Shown here piece after piece: positions 7,732-15,617 of a stretch of 19,857 bases of DNA (its first letter is position 1; each line of letters starts with the position of its first letter). Source of the stretch: Bacteroidales bacterium (GTDB lineage Bacteria; Bacteroidota; Bacteroidia; Bacteroidales; F082); the NCBI GenBank assembly GCA_023229245.1, contig JALNZU010000049.1, forward strand, positions 1-19,857. The letters run 5' to 3'. The notes below the pieces were generated by a model. That model was not told the origin of the DNA and searched no databases. It saw nothing but the letters and a program-made list of their open reading frames with translations. A program made the translations under genes and the position numbers.

Positions 7732-8559
7732 ATGAGGATAATTAGGATTATTGGCTTAGTAATGGTAAGTAACATAATTTACGCCCAATCTGGATTCAAT
7801 GTTGCGACTGTTACGCTTTCTCCGGTTGATCAAATTATATATTACTCGTTGGACTTTTTAGAAGATTCATCAGGAAAAGATAGTAAGCAGGAGAAAATGA
7901 TGCTGTTAGTTGGAAAGCAAGTCAGTATGTTTACGAGTTACAACTATTATCTTAACGATATAGCCATGAAAAATCTGAAAAATGAATCAGCAATACAGGA
8001 ATGGATGATGAACCCACAGAATCGTCCTCCAACATCAAGGTTTCTTTATAAGATATATAAAAATTATCCGGATGGAAAGATTACTTTTACAGATTATGTC
8101 TTACCGAATTTTTTTAAATACGAAGAAGACAAAACAGTTGCCAAATGGACCCTTTTAACTGATACTGCAACCATATCAGGCTATACGTGTCAAAAAGCAA
8201 CCACATCTTATGGAGGCAGGATATGGGTTGCATGGTTTAGCATAGAGCTCCCGATTAGCGATGGACCGTATAAATTTGGGAATCTACCGGGATTAATTGT
8301 TAAACTACATGATACACGCCATCACTATACTTTTAAAATGAGTTCGATAGAAAGACCCGAAGAACAACTATATATTGAGCTTGACGAACGTAATTATGTG
8401 AAAACAACACGTGAAAAATTTATGAAAGCCGAAGATTCTTTTCGCAAAGACATTATGAACAGAATTGGTTCATACGGTTTGAGTCAAGAGACACGACAGC
8501 AAGCGAAAGCGAGAATATCTCGCCAAAATAACCCCATTGAACTAGATCGAAGTAAATGA
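7732..8559 (+). CDS. GLPGLI family protein
   Basis: This is a 275-residue exported protein. The ATG at 7732 is chosen over the upstream in-frame ATG at 7693 because it puts the signal peptide (MRIIRIIGLVMVSNIIYAQS) at the N-terminus. The family signature appears as GPYKFGNLPGLIVKLHD, with the namesake GLPGLI as NLPGLI. Typical flanking features are also present (SRFLYKIYKNYPDGKITF, ISGYTCQKATTSYGGR, VAWFSIELPIS). GLPGLI proteins are Bacteroidota envelope proteins of unknown biochemical role, commonly encoded beside TonB-receptor-like outer-membrane proteins, as here. The C-terminus is charged (SFRKDIMNRIG..ARISRQNNPIEL) and is partly duplicated in the next ORF. Confidence 0.88.
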   Translation: MRIIRIIGLVMVSNIIYAQSGFNVATVTLSPVDQIIYYSLDFLEDSSGKDSKQEKMMLLVGKQVSMFTSYNYYLNDIAMKNLKNESAIQEWMMNPQNRPPTSRFLYKIYKNYPDGKITFTDYVLPNFFKYEEDKTVAKWTLLTDTATISGYTCQKATTSYGGRIWVAWFSIELPISDGPYKFGNLPGLIVKLHDTRHHYTFKMSSIERPEEQLYIELDERNYVKTTREKFMKAEDSFRKDIMNRIGSYGLSQETRQQAKARISRQNNPIELDRSK

Positions 8560-8834
8560 CTATCCTAACCCTGTACCTTTTTCAATGGAAGTTAAAAAAC
8601 CAGATTGGTAAAATTTTAGCTTACGATGGCAATACAGAACGCTATGAAAATTACGTTGACATCGAATTTGACGATATTGGCAGGCTTCCAACCACAAGAG
8701 ATAGCTTTCGTAAGGCTATACATAATTTCAGACTTGAGATCATTAACCGCACAAAAGAAGCCAGAATAAATGCAGTATCAAAGCAAAGAATCTATCTGAA
8801 TATGTTGAAGAAAAACAATCCAACAGAATTTTAA
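8556..8834 (+). pseudogene. duplicated GLPGLI C-terminal fragment
   Basis: This is a 92-residue ORF starting in an ATGA overlap with the GLPGLI gene. Its second half aligns with the C-terminus of the preceding protein: TTRDSFRKAIHNFRLEIINR against TTREKFMKAEDSFRKDIMNR, and the ends KKNNPTEF against RQNNPIEL. ENYVDIEFDD also matches the preceding EEQLYIELDE. The GLPGLI motif, the signal peptide and the first ~200 residues are absent. It is best read as the surviving tail of a tandem GLPGLI copy, possibly still translated by coupling. Confidence 0.65.
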
Positions 8835-8846
8835 CCTGTAGCAACT

Positions 8847-10331
8847 ATGCGAAAATCTAATGTAATTGGTTTCTTGTTTGGATTAGCTATAATGCCGCTA
8901 CATTCTTTTTCGCAGACGGTAATTTCGGGTAAACTAACAGATACTTCAAATAAGCCGCTTCAGGATATCAATGTGATGGTATATCCGGCGCATAGCAGCG
9001 TTTTAAAAGCATACTCATTTACCGACCAAAATGGCAGCTATGTAGTAGAAGTAAATATAGAAACCGACAGCCTTGATTTACTGATTAGCTCAATTCATTT
9101 CGAACACCTTAAACGAACAATTCCAAACCAAACCCAAAACCTTGATTTTGTGTTAAAACCTGACACCAAATTATTAGAAACTATAACGGTGCGGGCAAGC
9201 CCAATTGAAAGAAAAGGTGATACCTTAAGCTATTTAATCGAACATTTCAAGGGGGCTGAAGACCAAACCATAGAAGATGTGCTCAAGAAATTACCCGGCA
9301 TTGAAGTAGAAGAAAGCGGGAAAATACTGTATCAGGGATTGCCCATCAACAAATTTTATGTGGAAGGGCTCGATCTTACTGATGGACGCTATTCGATGAT
9401 CAGCAGCAATTTACCACATGAGTCAGTATCAACAGTTGAAGTGTTCGAAAAGCACCAGCCTATTCGCATACTGAAAGATCGGATATATTCGCAGCAGGCG
9501 GCACTCAATATTAAACTGAAGAACAAAACCGCTTATACAGGAAGTGGTAAAATCGGCTCAGGATTTGAACCTTGGCTATGGGATATGAAACTTACGCCCA
9601 TGCTTTTGAGTAATAAAATGCAACTGCTGGCTTCATACCAAACTAACAATACAGGCGATGATGTATCAAGACAGATCAGCAGCATAGTCCTGACCAATAA
9701 AGCTATCTTCCCTTTTCATCCTTCTGAAAGGATAAGCCTTTTCAACTTAACTGATTTAGAACAATATGCAGGTCTTGACATAAAAAGATACCTTGATAAC
9801 CGAACTCATCTTTCCAACCTCAATGTATTAATCCCGCTTAAAAAAGATCTGCAGCTTCGGGCTACTGTGTTTTATTTAAATGACCTGCGCAGAAACCAAA
9901 GTGTTGAAGATAGAACCTATTATTTACCAGATGACACCATTCGACTGATTCAGGATTACAAACGAAAACAAGACAACCAATACTGGTACGGCAGCTTCGA
10001 CTTAAACCGTAATACAAGCAGAAATTACTTAAAAAACAAAACTTCTTTCACCCTACAAAAAGAAGACTACCACTATAGAATCTTAAATGTAGCAGATACT
10101 GTAACTCAAGCTGCTACAACACCTTACAATAGTTTTTCAAACAGTTTAAACTCTATTTTTAATTCCGGCAACAGCCTGATAGAAATTCAATCGCTGATAC
10201 AATACGATCAAGGGCCTCAGGATTTGTACATTGCCCAGGGCCATTTGAAGCAATTATCAATAGCAATAAATCATATGAGGCGGCTTATCAATCGGCTCAA
10301 CTACAGCGTTTTTACTCAGACCATTATGTAG
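8847..10331 (+). CDS. outer-membrane receptor-like protein, N-terminal part (frameshifted)
   Basis: This is the N-terminal 494 codons of a protein that continues in another frame to 11491 (about 880 residues in total). Order of parts: signal peptide (NVIGFLFGLAIMPLHSFSQ), then a carboxypeptidase-regulatory-like beta-sandwich (~24-105, VISGKLTDTSNKPLQDINV, TDQNGSYVV). Next is a plug-type region (~112-230, KGDTLSYLIEHFK, EDVLKKLPGIEVEESGKI, VYEGLDLTDGRYS written here as FYVEGLDLTDGRYS). The first beta-barrel strands follow. No TonB box is evident, so it may be a TonB-independent relative. GLPGLI proteins and such receptors usually sit together. The gene starts 12 bp after the GLPGLI tail. The last ~30 codons before the stop at 10329-10331 are out of frame and should not be trusted. 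Confidence 0.8.
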   Translation: MRKSNVIGFLFGLAIMPLHSFSQTVISGKLTDTSNKPLQDINVMVYPAHSSVLKAYSFTDQNGSYVVEVNIETDSLDLLISSIHFEHLKRTIPNQTQNLDFVLKPDTKLLETITVRASPIERKGDTLSYLIEHFKGAEDQTIEDVLKKLPGIEVEESGKILYQGLPINKFYVEGLDLTDGRYSMISSNLPHESVSTVEVFEKHQPIRILKDRIYSQQAALNIKLKNKTAYTGSGKIGSGFEPWLWDMKLTPMLLSNKMQLLASYQTNNTGDDVSRQISSIVLTNKAIFPFHPSERISLFNLTDLEQYAGLDIKRYLDNRTHLSNLNVLIPLKKDLQLRATVFYLNDLRRNQSVEDRTYYLPDDTIRLIQDYKRKQDNQYWYGSFDLNRNTSRNYLKNKTSFTLQKEDYHYRILNVADTVTQAATTPYNSFSNSLNSIFNSGNSLIEIQSLIQYDQGPQDLYIAQGHLKQLSIAINHMRRLINRLNYSVFTQTIM

Positions 10332-11491
10332 GTAGTAATTATAAATGGAAGCATTGGATCTTTTCAATAAGGATTGGCTTTGCCCTTCGTTTACAAACGC
10401 TCCAATCCGAACTACAACTCAATAGTGAAGGTATAAAGATCAAGACAGGAGATTCTTTACATAATCAATTAGACGCCCGTCAGTACCAAATCTATACTAA
10501 TCCGGCCTTACAATATAAACACAAAAGGCTTAGTGTTTCTGTTGATTGGCCATTGAATATCCAACAGCTTGAGCTTCGGGATCGTAACTTCGATAATTCA
10601 AAAAATATTTCAAAGCTGCTACAAGCTCCCAAACTTAGCATGAACTATAAATTTGGAGGCTTCTGGGATGTGAATGCATCCTGGTATTACTTTCAAAGAC
10701 TGAGCGATCCGGACAATTTCTATTTTGCATATATCTTGAGAAATTACCGTGAATTGATTAAGACGGAGGCGTTTTTTCAACAAACGAATCAGCAAGTTGC
10801 ATCGGCATCACTATCATACCGCAACGCTATCACAGCTTTTTTCAATACGCTTTCGTATATTTTTGTTGAGCGACAAATGAATCTGACATACAGCACCCAG
10901 CTTCAGGAGAATAGCTCGCTGATTGTAACCGCAATGGAAATACCTAACACCTCCCAAACTCATAATCTTAAGTTCAGATCAAACAAGTATATCCATGCCT
11001 TAAAGTCGTCGCTCAGTTTGAATACGACATTTATGCTCAATAATGGAAAAACACTTGTGAATAACGAATTATTTGATGCAGTGACCATACAGTTCAGCCT
11101 GAGCCCCGAAATATACTATCAAACAACAAGCTGGCTTAATTTTAATTATAAACTGCATTACAATGTGATGAACTCATATATAAGCGGAACTCTGCGAAAC
11201 CAAATCCAGATGAACCGACATTTTCTTACGATAAATTTGTTCCCCAGCAATCGGCATATGTTGAATGTTAACATAGAATATTTCAGATATGAAAATATCG
11301 GATATAATTTTGTTGACATGATGTATAGCTACTCATTTCCAAAATCTAAATTCAAATTAGAAGCACGTTGGAATAACATCTTGAATAGCAACGACTTTCT
11401 TACACAGTACAACTATCAATTTACTGTACTAACAACCACACAAAATTTGCGTCCTGCACAAATACTGCTTAGTTTGAGATTTTCTTTCTGA
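10241..11491 (+). CDS. outer-membrane receptor-like protein, C-terminal barrel (frameshifted)
   Basis: This is a continuation of the preceding gene. The frame from about 10241 reads PFEAIINSNKSYEAAYQS.. and stays open to 11491. There is no usable start near its beginning, so it is not an independent gene. It supplies the remaining beta-strands of an outer-membrane barrel (WYYFQRLSDPDNFYFAY, FNYKLHYNVMNSY, PSNRHMLNVNIEYFRY) and ends in ILLSLRFSF. A terminal phenylalanine is the usual signal for barrel insertion. Joining the frames requires one base more than is present near 10235-10243 (CAGGGCCA), so a single-base deletion or a sequencing error is the simplest cause. Confidence 0.75.
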   Translation, partial: PFEAIINSNKSYEAAYQSAQLQRFYSDHYVGSNYKWKHWIFSIRIGFALRLQTLQSELQLNSEGIKIKTGDSLHNQLDARQYQIYTNPALQYKHKRLSVSVDWPLNIQQLELRDRNFDNSKNISKLLQAPKLSMNYKFGGFWDVNASWYYFQRLSDPDNFYFAYILRNYRELIKTEAFFQQTNQQVASASLSYRNAITAFFNTLSYIFVERQMNLTYSTQLQENSSLIVTAMEIPNTSQTHNLKFRSNKYIHALKSSLSLNTTFMLNNGKTLVNNELFDAVTIQFSLSPEIYYQTTSWLNFNYKLHYNVMNSYISGTLRNQIQMNRHFLTINLFPSNRHMLNVNIEYFRYENIGYNFVDMMYSYSFPKSKFKLEARWNNILNSNDFLTQYNYQFTVLTTTQNLRPAQILLSLRFSF

Positions 11492-11891
11492 GAAATTATT
11501 TGAGTAATAATACTGGATCTCAATGTGTAGAGAACCATCCAATGAATAAGACCAAAATATAAGTCCTACTATATTAGTGACCCATTGCACTCAGTTATTT
11601 TCCGATTGATTGTCGTCGTTTAAAAAAGACTACGACAGTTCAAGTAAAGGCGAACATGATACAGGATTTGATTCAGAAGTGGTACGATTATGGACAAAGA
11701 TGAAGATACCTTGCATCAGATCAAAGCATTGAGCTCCCTTCACATAGGTCTTGAATACGCAAACAAAGTTTTTGTAATTTTGAAAGGAAATGGTGCGCAA
11801 CCTTAAAGGTAGAATTTGAGGAACAGCTGAAGGAAGAAGAAGGCTTGAATAAAATTATAGCTGATAACCTGGTTAAAATTAAACTTGCAGA
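11492..11891. other. intergenic region with degenerate coding remnants
   Basis: No intact gene is seen. A short ORF at 11690-11806 (37 codons, starting MDKDEDTLHQIKALSS) is followed by an overlapping frame at 11755-11895. That frame has no good start and encodes a charged helix (LKVEFEEQLKEEEGLNKI.. NLVKIKLAE). It ends in an ATGA overlap with the nuclease gene. The two frames look like pieces of one decayed protein, possibly the C-terminus of a type I modification subunit given the RhuM and HsdS-like neighbours. That identity is a guess. A short hairpin lies at 11611-11637. Confidence 0.4.
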
Positions 11892-12323
11892 ATGAAAGCC
11901 TACATGTATATATTGGAATGTAGTGACGGAAGCTATTATACAGGAAGCACTATCAATCTGGAACGGCGGTTGCTGCAGCATCAAAGAGGTGAAGGAGCTA
12001 ACCATACCAAAAAACATTTGCCCGTTAAGTTGGTTTATTTTGAAGAATATTCGAGAATAGATGTGGCGTTTTACAGAGAAAAACAAGTGCAGGGTTGGAG
12101 CCGGCAGAAAAAAGAGGCATTAATAAACAGAGAATTTAATAAACTACCCGTCCTGGCAAGGAATCGCACACAATTCCCTCAAAAGGTGCCTTCGGCAAGC
12201 TCAGACACCGGTGATGAGGTGGGTGAACTGCAAAAGGTGCCTTCGAAAAGATCAGGTACCGATAGCTCGGTGGTTGAGCCTGTCGAAACCACCATTAAAT
12301 CCACTGACCTTCTAAAAACATGA
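11892..12323 (+). CDS. GIY-YIG nuclease family protein with REP-derived tail
   Basis: This is a 143-residue protein. Residues 1-80 are a compact GIY-YIG endonuclease domain of the small YhbQ/UPF0213 type: YMYILECSDGSYYTG carries the first two tyrosines and the glycine, INLERRLLQHQRG carries the catalytic arginine, and EEYSRIDVAFYREKQVQG carries the glutamate of the EKQ motif. These proteins cut DNA in repair or mobile-element settings, and the physiological substrate of this subgroup is unclear. Residues ~95-143 are low-complexity (QKVPSASSDTG.., QKVPSKRSGTD, VVEPVETT) and are simply the translation of three REP-like units in the DNA, so they are probably not a folded domain. It starts in an ATGA overlap with a decayed ORF and ends 4 bp before the RhuM gene. 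Confidence 0.85.
   Translation: MKAYMYILECSDGSYYTGSTINLERRLLQHQRGEGANHTKKHLPVKLVYFEEYSRIDVAFYREKQVQGWSRQKKEALINREFNKLPVLARNRTQFPQKVPSASSDTGDEVGELQKVPSKRSGTDSSVVEPVETTIKSTDLLKT
12185..12293. repeat. cluster of three REP-like 25-bp units
   Basis: Units lie at 12185-12209, 12236-12260 and 12269-12293. Units 1 and 2 begin GGTGCCTTCG and end in ACC. Unit 3 is the same element inverted: its reverse complement begins GGTGGTTTCGACAGGCTCA. Shared positions are GGTG, TTCG, and CTCA or TCA before ACC. Unit 3 has perfect 7-bp arms, GGTGGTT and AACCACC. Two same-sense copies plus an inverted copy resemble the REPIN arrangement of repetitive extragenic palindromes, here inside the 3' end of a coding sequence. 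Confidence 0.75.
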
Positions 12324-12327
12324 ACAA

Positions 12328-12822
12328 ATGAATAGTAAAAACGAAATAATATTATATCAGACGGATGAACTTCCTGAACACATTGAAGTAAGACTTGATA
12401 AGGACACAGTTTGGCTTTCATTGAATCAGATAGCTCAACTATTTAATAGAGATAAATCTGTGATATCAAGGCATTTAAACAACATCTACAAAGAGAGGGA
12501 ATTAATCCGTGAGGCAACTGTTGCAAAAAATGCAACAGTTCAAATGGAGGCAGGCAGGAAAGTAACAAGAGAAATTGAATTCTTTAATTTGGATGCCATC
12601 CTTTCGGTAGGCTACAGAGTCAATTCCAAGCAAGGCACCCAATTTCGTATTTGGGCAACTAATGTTTTAAGAGATTATATGTTGAAAGGGTATGTCCTGA
12701 ACCAGCGGATAAATCGTATTGAAAATAGCGTTAAATCATTAGCTAACAAAGTGCAAGAAATTGATTTTCAAATCAAAGAATTTACCCCAACAAGGCACTT
12801 TTTACGACGGACAAATTTTTGA
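12328..12822 (+). CDS. RhuM family protein, N-terminal part (frameshifted)
   Basis: The first ~150 residues match RhuM-type proteins: IILYQTDELPEHIEVRLDKD, WLSLNQIAQLFNRDKSVISR (a helix-turn-helix-like segment), a central KNATVQMEAGRKVTREIEFF, and LDAILSVGYRVNSKQGTQFR with IWATNVLRDYMLKGYVLN. RhuM was first noted in a Salmonella pathogenicity island. In many genomes it lies inside type I restriction operons, and its biochemical role is unsettled. The frame is lost around 12778-12786, and the last residues (TPTRHFLRRTNF) are out of frame. The true continuation is the next entry. Confidence 0.8.
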   Translation: MNSKNEIILYQTDELPEHIEVRLDKDTVWLSLNQIAQLFNRDKSVISRHLNNIYKERELIREATVAKNATVQMEAGRKVTREIEFFNLDAILSVGYRVNSKQGTQFRIWATNVLRDYMLKGYVLNQRINRIENSVKSLANKVQEIDFQIKEFTPTRHFLRRTNF

Positions 12823-13195
12823 TGCTTACAGCTTTGTAGCCGATTTAATTCGGAGCGCAAAAAGATCTCTTGTTCTAATTGATAACTATGTAGATGATTC
12901 AGTCTTAATGCTTTTCACAAAACGAAAAAAGGAAGTTGATTGCACAATGTACACCAAAAAAATCAGTCGGGCATTACAATTAGACTTGGAAAAACACAAC
13001 AGCCAATACCCAGCTATACATATTCAGGAATGGAACTTTAGCCACGACCGCTTTCTACTTATCGATCACAAGGAACTGTATCATATCGGAGCATCACTTA
13101 AGGATTTGGGCAAAAAATGGGTTGGGTTTTCAAGAATGGATTGGTTAACGCAGGATATATTAGCTAAACTAAAGAAAGGAGTGAAAAATGATTGA
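12761..13195 (+). CDS. RhuM family protein, C-terminal part (frameshifted)
   Basis: This frame overlaps the N-terminal part and continues it: LPQQGTFYDGQIFDAYSFVA, DLIRSAKRSLVLIDNYVDDS, YPAIHIQEWNFSHDRFLLID, and ELYHIGASLKDLGKKW. The HDRFLLID and HIGASLKDLG elements resemble the C-terminal half found on long Bacteroidota RhuM proteins and recall a phospholipase-D-like fold (H-x-K/R-type segment). Together the two parts give a protein of about 289 residues. One surplus base near 12778-12786 explains the break. The first residues (MIFKSKN) are out of frame with respect to the ancestral protein. The 3' end overlaps a short HsdS-like fragment. Confidence 0.75.
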   Translation: MIFKSKNLPQQGTFYDGQIFDAYSFVADLIRSAKRSLVLIDNYVDDSVLMLFTKRKKEVDCTMYTKKISRALQLDLEKHNSQYPAIHIQEWNFSHDRFLLIDHKELYHIGASLKDLGKKWVGFSRMDWLTQDILAKLKKGVKND

Positions 13196-13286
13196 GTGGA
13201 AAGAATGTAAACATGAGGAATTAGTACAAACAAAAGAAATAGGAATAGGAAATATCCGTACAAGAAATTTTAAATTTGGATACTAG
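13188..13286 (+). pseudogene. short fragment resembling the start of a type I specificity subunit
   Basis: This is a 32-codon ORF overlapping the RhuM stop by 8 bp and preceded by AAAGAAAGGAG, a strong ribosome-binding site. MIEWKECKHEELVQTKE resembles the N-terminus of HsdS proteins (..EWKEYKL.EL..). It stops at TAG 13284-13286. The following 245 bp to 13531 hold only broken frames, such as RYSTVKSNQLHYEFIKNP. The good ribosome-binding site and the overlap suggest that a full gene once followed. The HsdS assignment is tentative. Confidence 0.35.
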
Positions 13287-13531
13287 TTCAACTACAAGGG
13301 ATAAAATTGACTGTTTACAAAAAAATAAATTGAGCGAAACGCCAAGCCAAGCTAAATGATTAGTTGAGAATGAAGATATTAGATATTCAACAGTAAAATC
13401 TAATCAGCTTCATTATGAATTTATTAAAAATCCAGCAAACAATTTAGTGACACTGACTGGATAGACCATAGGTGCAAAAATCAAGAAAATACCTATTTTA
13501 GCCTCTTAAAGAAAATCTAAGACGTACAAGC

Positions 13532-14179
13532 ATGGCACAAAAGGATAACTTAGTGGATTCAGTACTTAAAACAAATGAATTTAAACGAAAGTTTAAAATA
13601 TGGGAATTATATCGCTCATTTGTTTTTACTCCAATTGCAGCATCAAAACTTATTAGCAACAGACGAACTAATAGAGTGGATAAGAATTTCATTAAACGGT
13701 TGCAATTGGCTGTTACCGAAGTAAATGGCTGTGCTGCTTGTTCATATCAGCACACTCAAATGGCTTTGGATCAAGGGATGAGTAACGAAGAAATATACAG
13801 CTTTCTAAGCGGCGGAAGTGATTTTATCGCAAAAGAAGAAGCAAAAGCCATTATGTTTGCGCAACATTTTGCCGACTCAAGAGGAATACCGCTGAAAAAT
13901 ACGTATGTCACTATTGTAGAAGAATATGATAAAAAAGAAGCGGAGATTATACTTGCAGCATGTCAAACAATGATTGCCGGAAATATGTATGGAATCCCCT
14001 TTAGCGCATTTCTTTCCAGACTTCATGGAAAAAAATACAAAAGCAGCACATTGTTTTATGAATTAAATATGCTTGTAACAGGTGCTTTATTTTTACCCAT
14101 TGCTATCATTCATGGATACTTCAGAGCTTTAATTGGTCTGCCGAATGTAAGGTTCAACAAAAGACAGGTAATCCTTTGA
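13532..14179 (+). CDS. carboxymuconolactone decarboxylase / AhpD-like protein
   Basis: This 215-residue protein has the AhpD core. FIKRLQLAVTEVNGCAACSYQHT contains a CxxC pair followed by histidine four residues later, and the glutamate upstream. QGMSNEEIYSFLSG comes next, and AKAIMFAQHFADSRG falls in the second half of the fold. In AhpD the CxxC pair is redox-active and reduces peroxiredoxins. Many family members have unknown partners. The C-terminus is longer than usual and includes a hydrophobic stretch (LNMLVTGALFLPIAIIHGYF) that may be membrane associated. It stands alone between the decayed restriction island and the TPR gene. Confidence 0.8.
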   Translation: MAQKDNLVDSVLKTNEFKRKFKIWELYRSFVFTPIAASKLISNRRTNRVDKNFIKRLQLAVTEVNGCAACSYQHTQMALDQGMSNEEIYSFLSGGSDFIAKEEAKAIMFAQHFADSRGIPLKNTYVTIVEEYDKKEAEIILAACQTMIAGNMYGIPFSAFLSRLHGKKYKSSTLFYELNMLVTGALFLPIAIIHGYFRALIGLPNVRFNKRQVIL

Positions 14180-14490
14180 TAAGGCATTACTACACAACAA
14201 CAAGAAAAAAAAAGCAAGCTGATTCGATTAAGCGTTTATAATAAAATTAATCGTATTTTCGTACTGATATTTAGCATAAATGTCTGCTGTACATTAATCC
14301 ACCGGAGCTTTACAAGCCTAACGGTCAAAATGCGGCAGACAAAACCGCTAAATTGTAGATATAGTTGCGACAATGAAATAAAGTAAAGAGACTTGCAAAG
14401 TTATGATAAGAAGTAAATTAAGTTTGTTTCCGGCATTAAATTAAAAGTATTTAAATAGATATATTTATTCAATCTTTAAAATTCAGCATT
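14180..14490. other. intergenic region
   Basis: About 310 bp without a gene. Apart from the -7-like box at 14419-14426, the only visible structure is a spaced inverted repeat, GTCTGC (14282-14287) and GCAGAC (14335-14340), with a loop too long to be a terminator. Confidence 0.5.
14419..14426 (+). promoter_or_regulatory. TAnnTTTG -7 box upstream of the TPR-like gene
   Basis: TAAGTTTG fits the Bacteroidota -7 consensus and lies 64 bp before the ATG at 14491. A TTG at 14393-14395 is 23 bp upstream, slightly further than the usual 19-21 bp, so the promoter is plausible but not ideal. Confidence 0.4.
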
Positions 14491-15264
14491 ATGAACAAGT
14501 TAAACAAGTTAGTACTGTATGTATCAGGCGTTTTCTTTTGGGTATCTGCCTCTATTTGGGGTTACGGACAAACAACAGAAAATGAAAATTTTTTGTATCA
14601 AATACAAGATAAAGTGTATGACGCCTTTCTCTATTCTTTTCAAGACAATAGTCTTAATCGTTTAAAAGACATAGAAGATAAATTAAAACAAACCGTCAAT
14701 CAAAATCAAATGGTAGATTATTGGTTGGCATATACAAAATACTATGAATCATTGTATTATCTCAAAAGCCAGCACGGAGAAGAAGCCCAAAAAACACTAT
14801 CTTCCGCCATCAGCTTACTTGAAGAAACTGAAAGTAAAAACACAGAAACATTTGCCCTACTTGCTTATCTTCAAAGTTTTTCACTACAATTTCCTACAGA
14901 AATAAGCGCTGCCACTATATCGTCTAAAGTGAAAGAAAATGTGGAAGCGGCATTGAAAGCAGATAGCACCAATTTGCGAGCATGGTATGTATTGGCGTCA
15001 ACTGACTATTACACTCCGGTTGCGTTTGGAGGTGGCAAAAACTGCGAACAACATCTTTTAAACGCAATCTCTCTAAAAGACCAAACCACAAACGCTCCAT
15101 ATATGCCAAGTTGGGGTAAAAGTGAAGCATATGCTTTGTTGATAGAATTTTATGTTGGGAAAGAGAATTATTTAAAAGCAAAAGAATACTTAAATGAAGC
15201 GTTGACTCTATATCCAGATGATTATATGATCAACCAATATGTGGAGAAACTGAGAGATAAATAG
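14491..15264 (+). CDS. secreted TPR-like protein
   Basis: This is a 257-residue protein with a signal peptide (LVLYVSGVFFWVSASIWGYG, cut before QTTENEN). The rest is helical with tetratricopeptide-like spacing. LAYTKYYESLYYLKSQHGEEAQKTL and the final unit (YALLIEFYVGKENYLKAKEY.. LNEALTLYPDD) show the alanine/glycine/tyrosine pattern of TPRs. TPVAFGGGKNCEQHLLNAISL is a conserved-looking loop. Such periplasmic TPR proteins act as protein-binding scaffolds, and no partner can be named. It is probably a single-gene unit. Confidence 0.7.
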   Translation: MNKLNKLVLYVSGVFFWVSASIWGYGQTTENENFLYQIQDKVYDAFLYSFQDNSLNRLKDIEDKLKQTVNQNQMVDYWLAYTKYYESLYYLKSQHGEEAQKTLSSAISLLEETESKNTETFALLAYLQSFSLQFPTEISAATISSKVKENVEAALKADSTNLRAWYVLASTDYYTPVAFGGGKNCEQHLLNAISLKDQTTNAPYMPSWGKSEAYALLIEFYVGKENYLKAKEYLNEALTLYPDDYMINQYVEKLRDK

Positions 15265-15560
15265 AACTTCAGAAACCACTGCCTGCAACATATTGTTGAC
15301 GTCATACCTTATGATTATTCGGTTTCACATTTCCTGCTGAATTGTTGGCCCATACCTTAAGTCCGAAGATATTAACAGCATGCCGCGCAACAATAACCAA
15401 AAAATATCCTACTAAATTATGTGATTTTGAATCAACCCATATGTGAAAAAATTATATCCAATAAAGTAAGCCGTCATAACAATATATTTTCAAATTAAAA
15501 ATCTGATATACACATAATACACAATATGTAATTGCAAAAACAAATAGTTACTATTTATAA

Positions 15561-15568
15561 TAACTTTG
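15561..15568 (+). promoter_or_regulatory. TAnnTTTG -7 box of the sigma-factor operon
   Basis: TAACTTTG matches the Bacteroidota -7 consensus and lies 115 bp before the sigma ATG. The nearest upstream TTG (15532-15534) is 26 bp away, which is too far for the standard spacing, so the -33 element is weak or absent. Confidence 0.4.
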
Positions 15569-15599
15569 CTTTACCATCAGTACCTTTATGCGTTGTGGG

Positions 15600-15617
15600 T
15601 TGAAAAATATTTTTCAA
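15600..15617. promoter_or_regulatory. 18-bp perfect palindrome in the sigma-operon leader
   Basis: TTGAAAAAT followed by ATTTTTCAA forms a perfect 18-bp dyad located 66 bp before the sigma start and 31 bp after the -7 box. It could be a dimeric operator or an RNA hairpin in the leader. No regulator is identified. Confidence 0.4.

Noticed and set aside
7433..7735. 100-codon plus-strand ORF before the GLPGLI gene
   Set aside because: Its composition is odd (cysteine- and tyrosine-rich stretches), it overlaps the GLPGLI signal-peptide region and has no recognisable start signal.
11721..12086. 121-codon minus-strand ORF
   Set aside because: It is antisense to the GIY-YIG domain and the upstream remnant, whose plus-strand reading shows clear motifs.
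12185..12293. CRISPR array
   Set aside because: There are only three units, one inverted, with gaps of 26 and 8 bp and no regular spacers. REP-like elements fit better.
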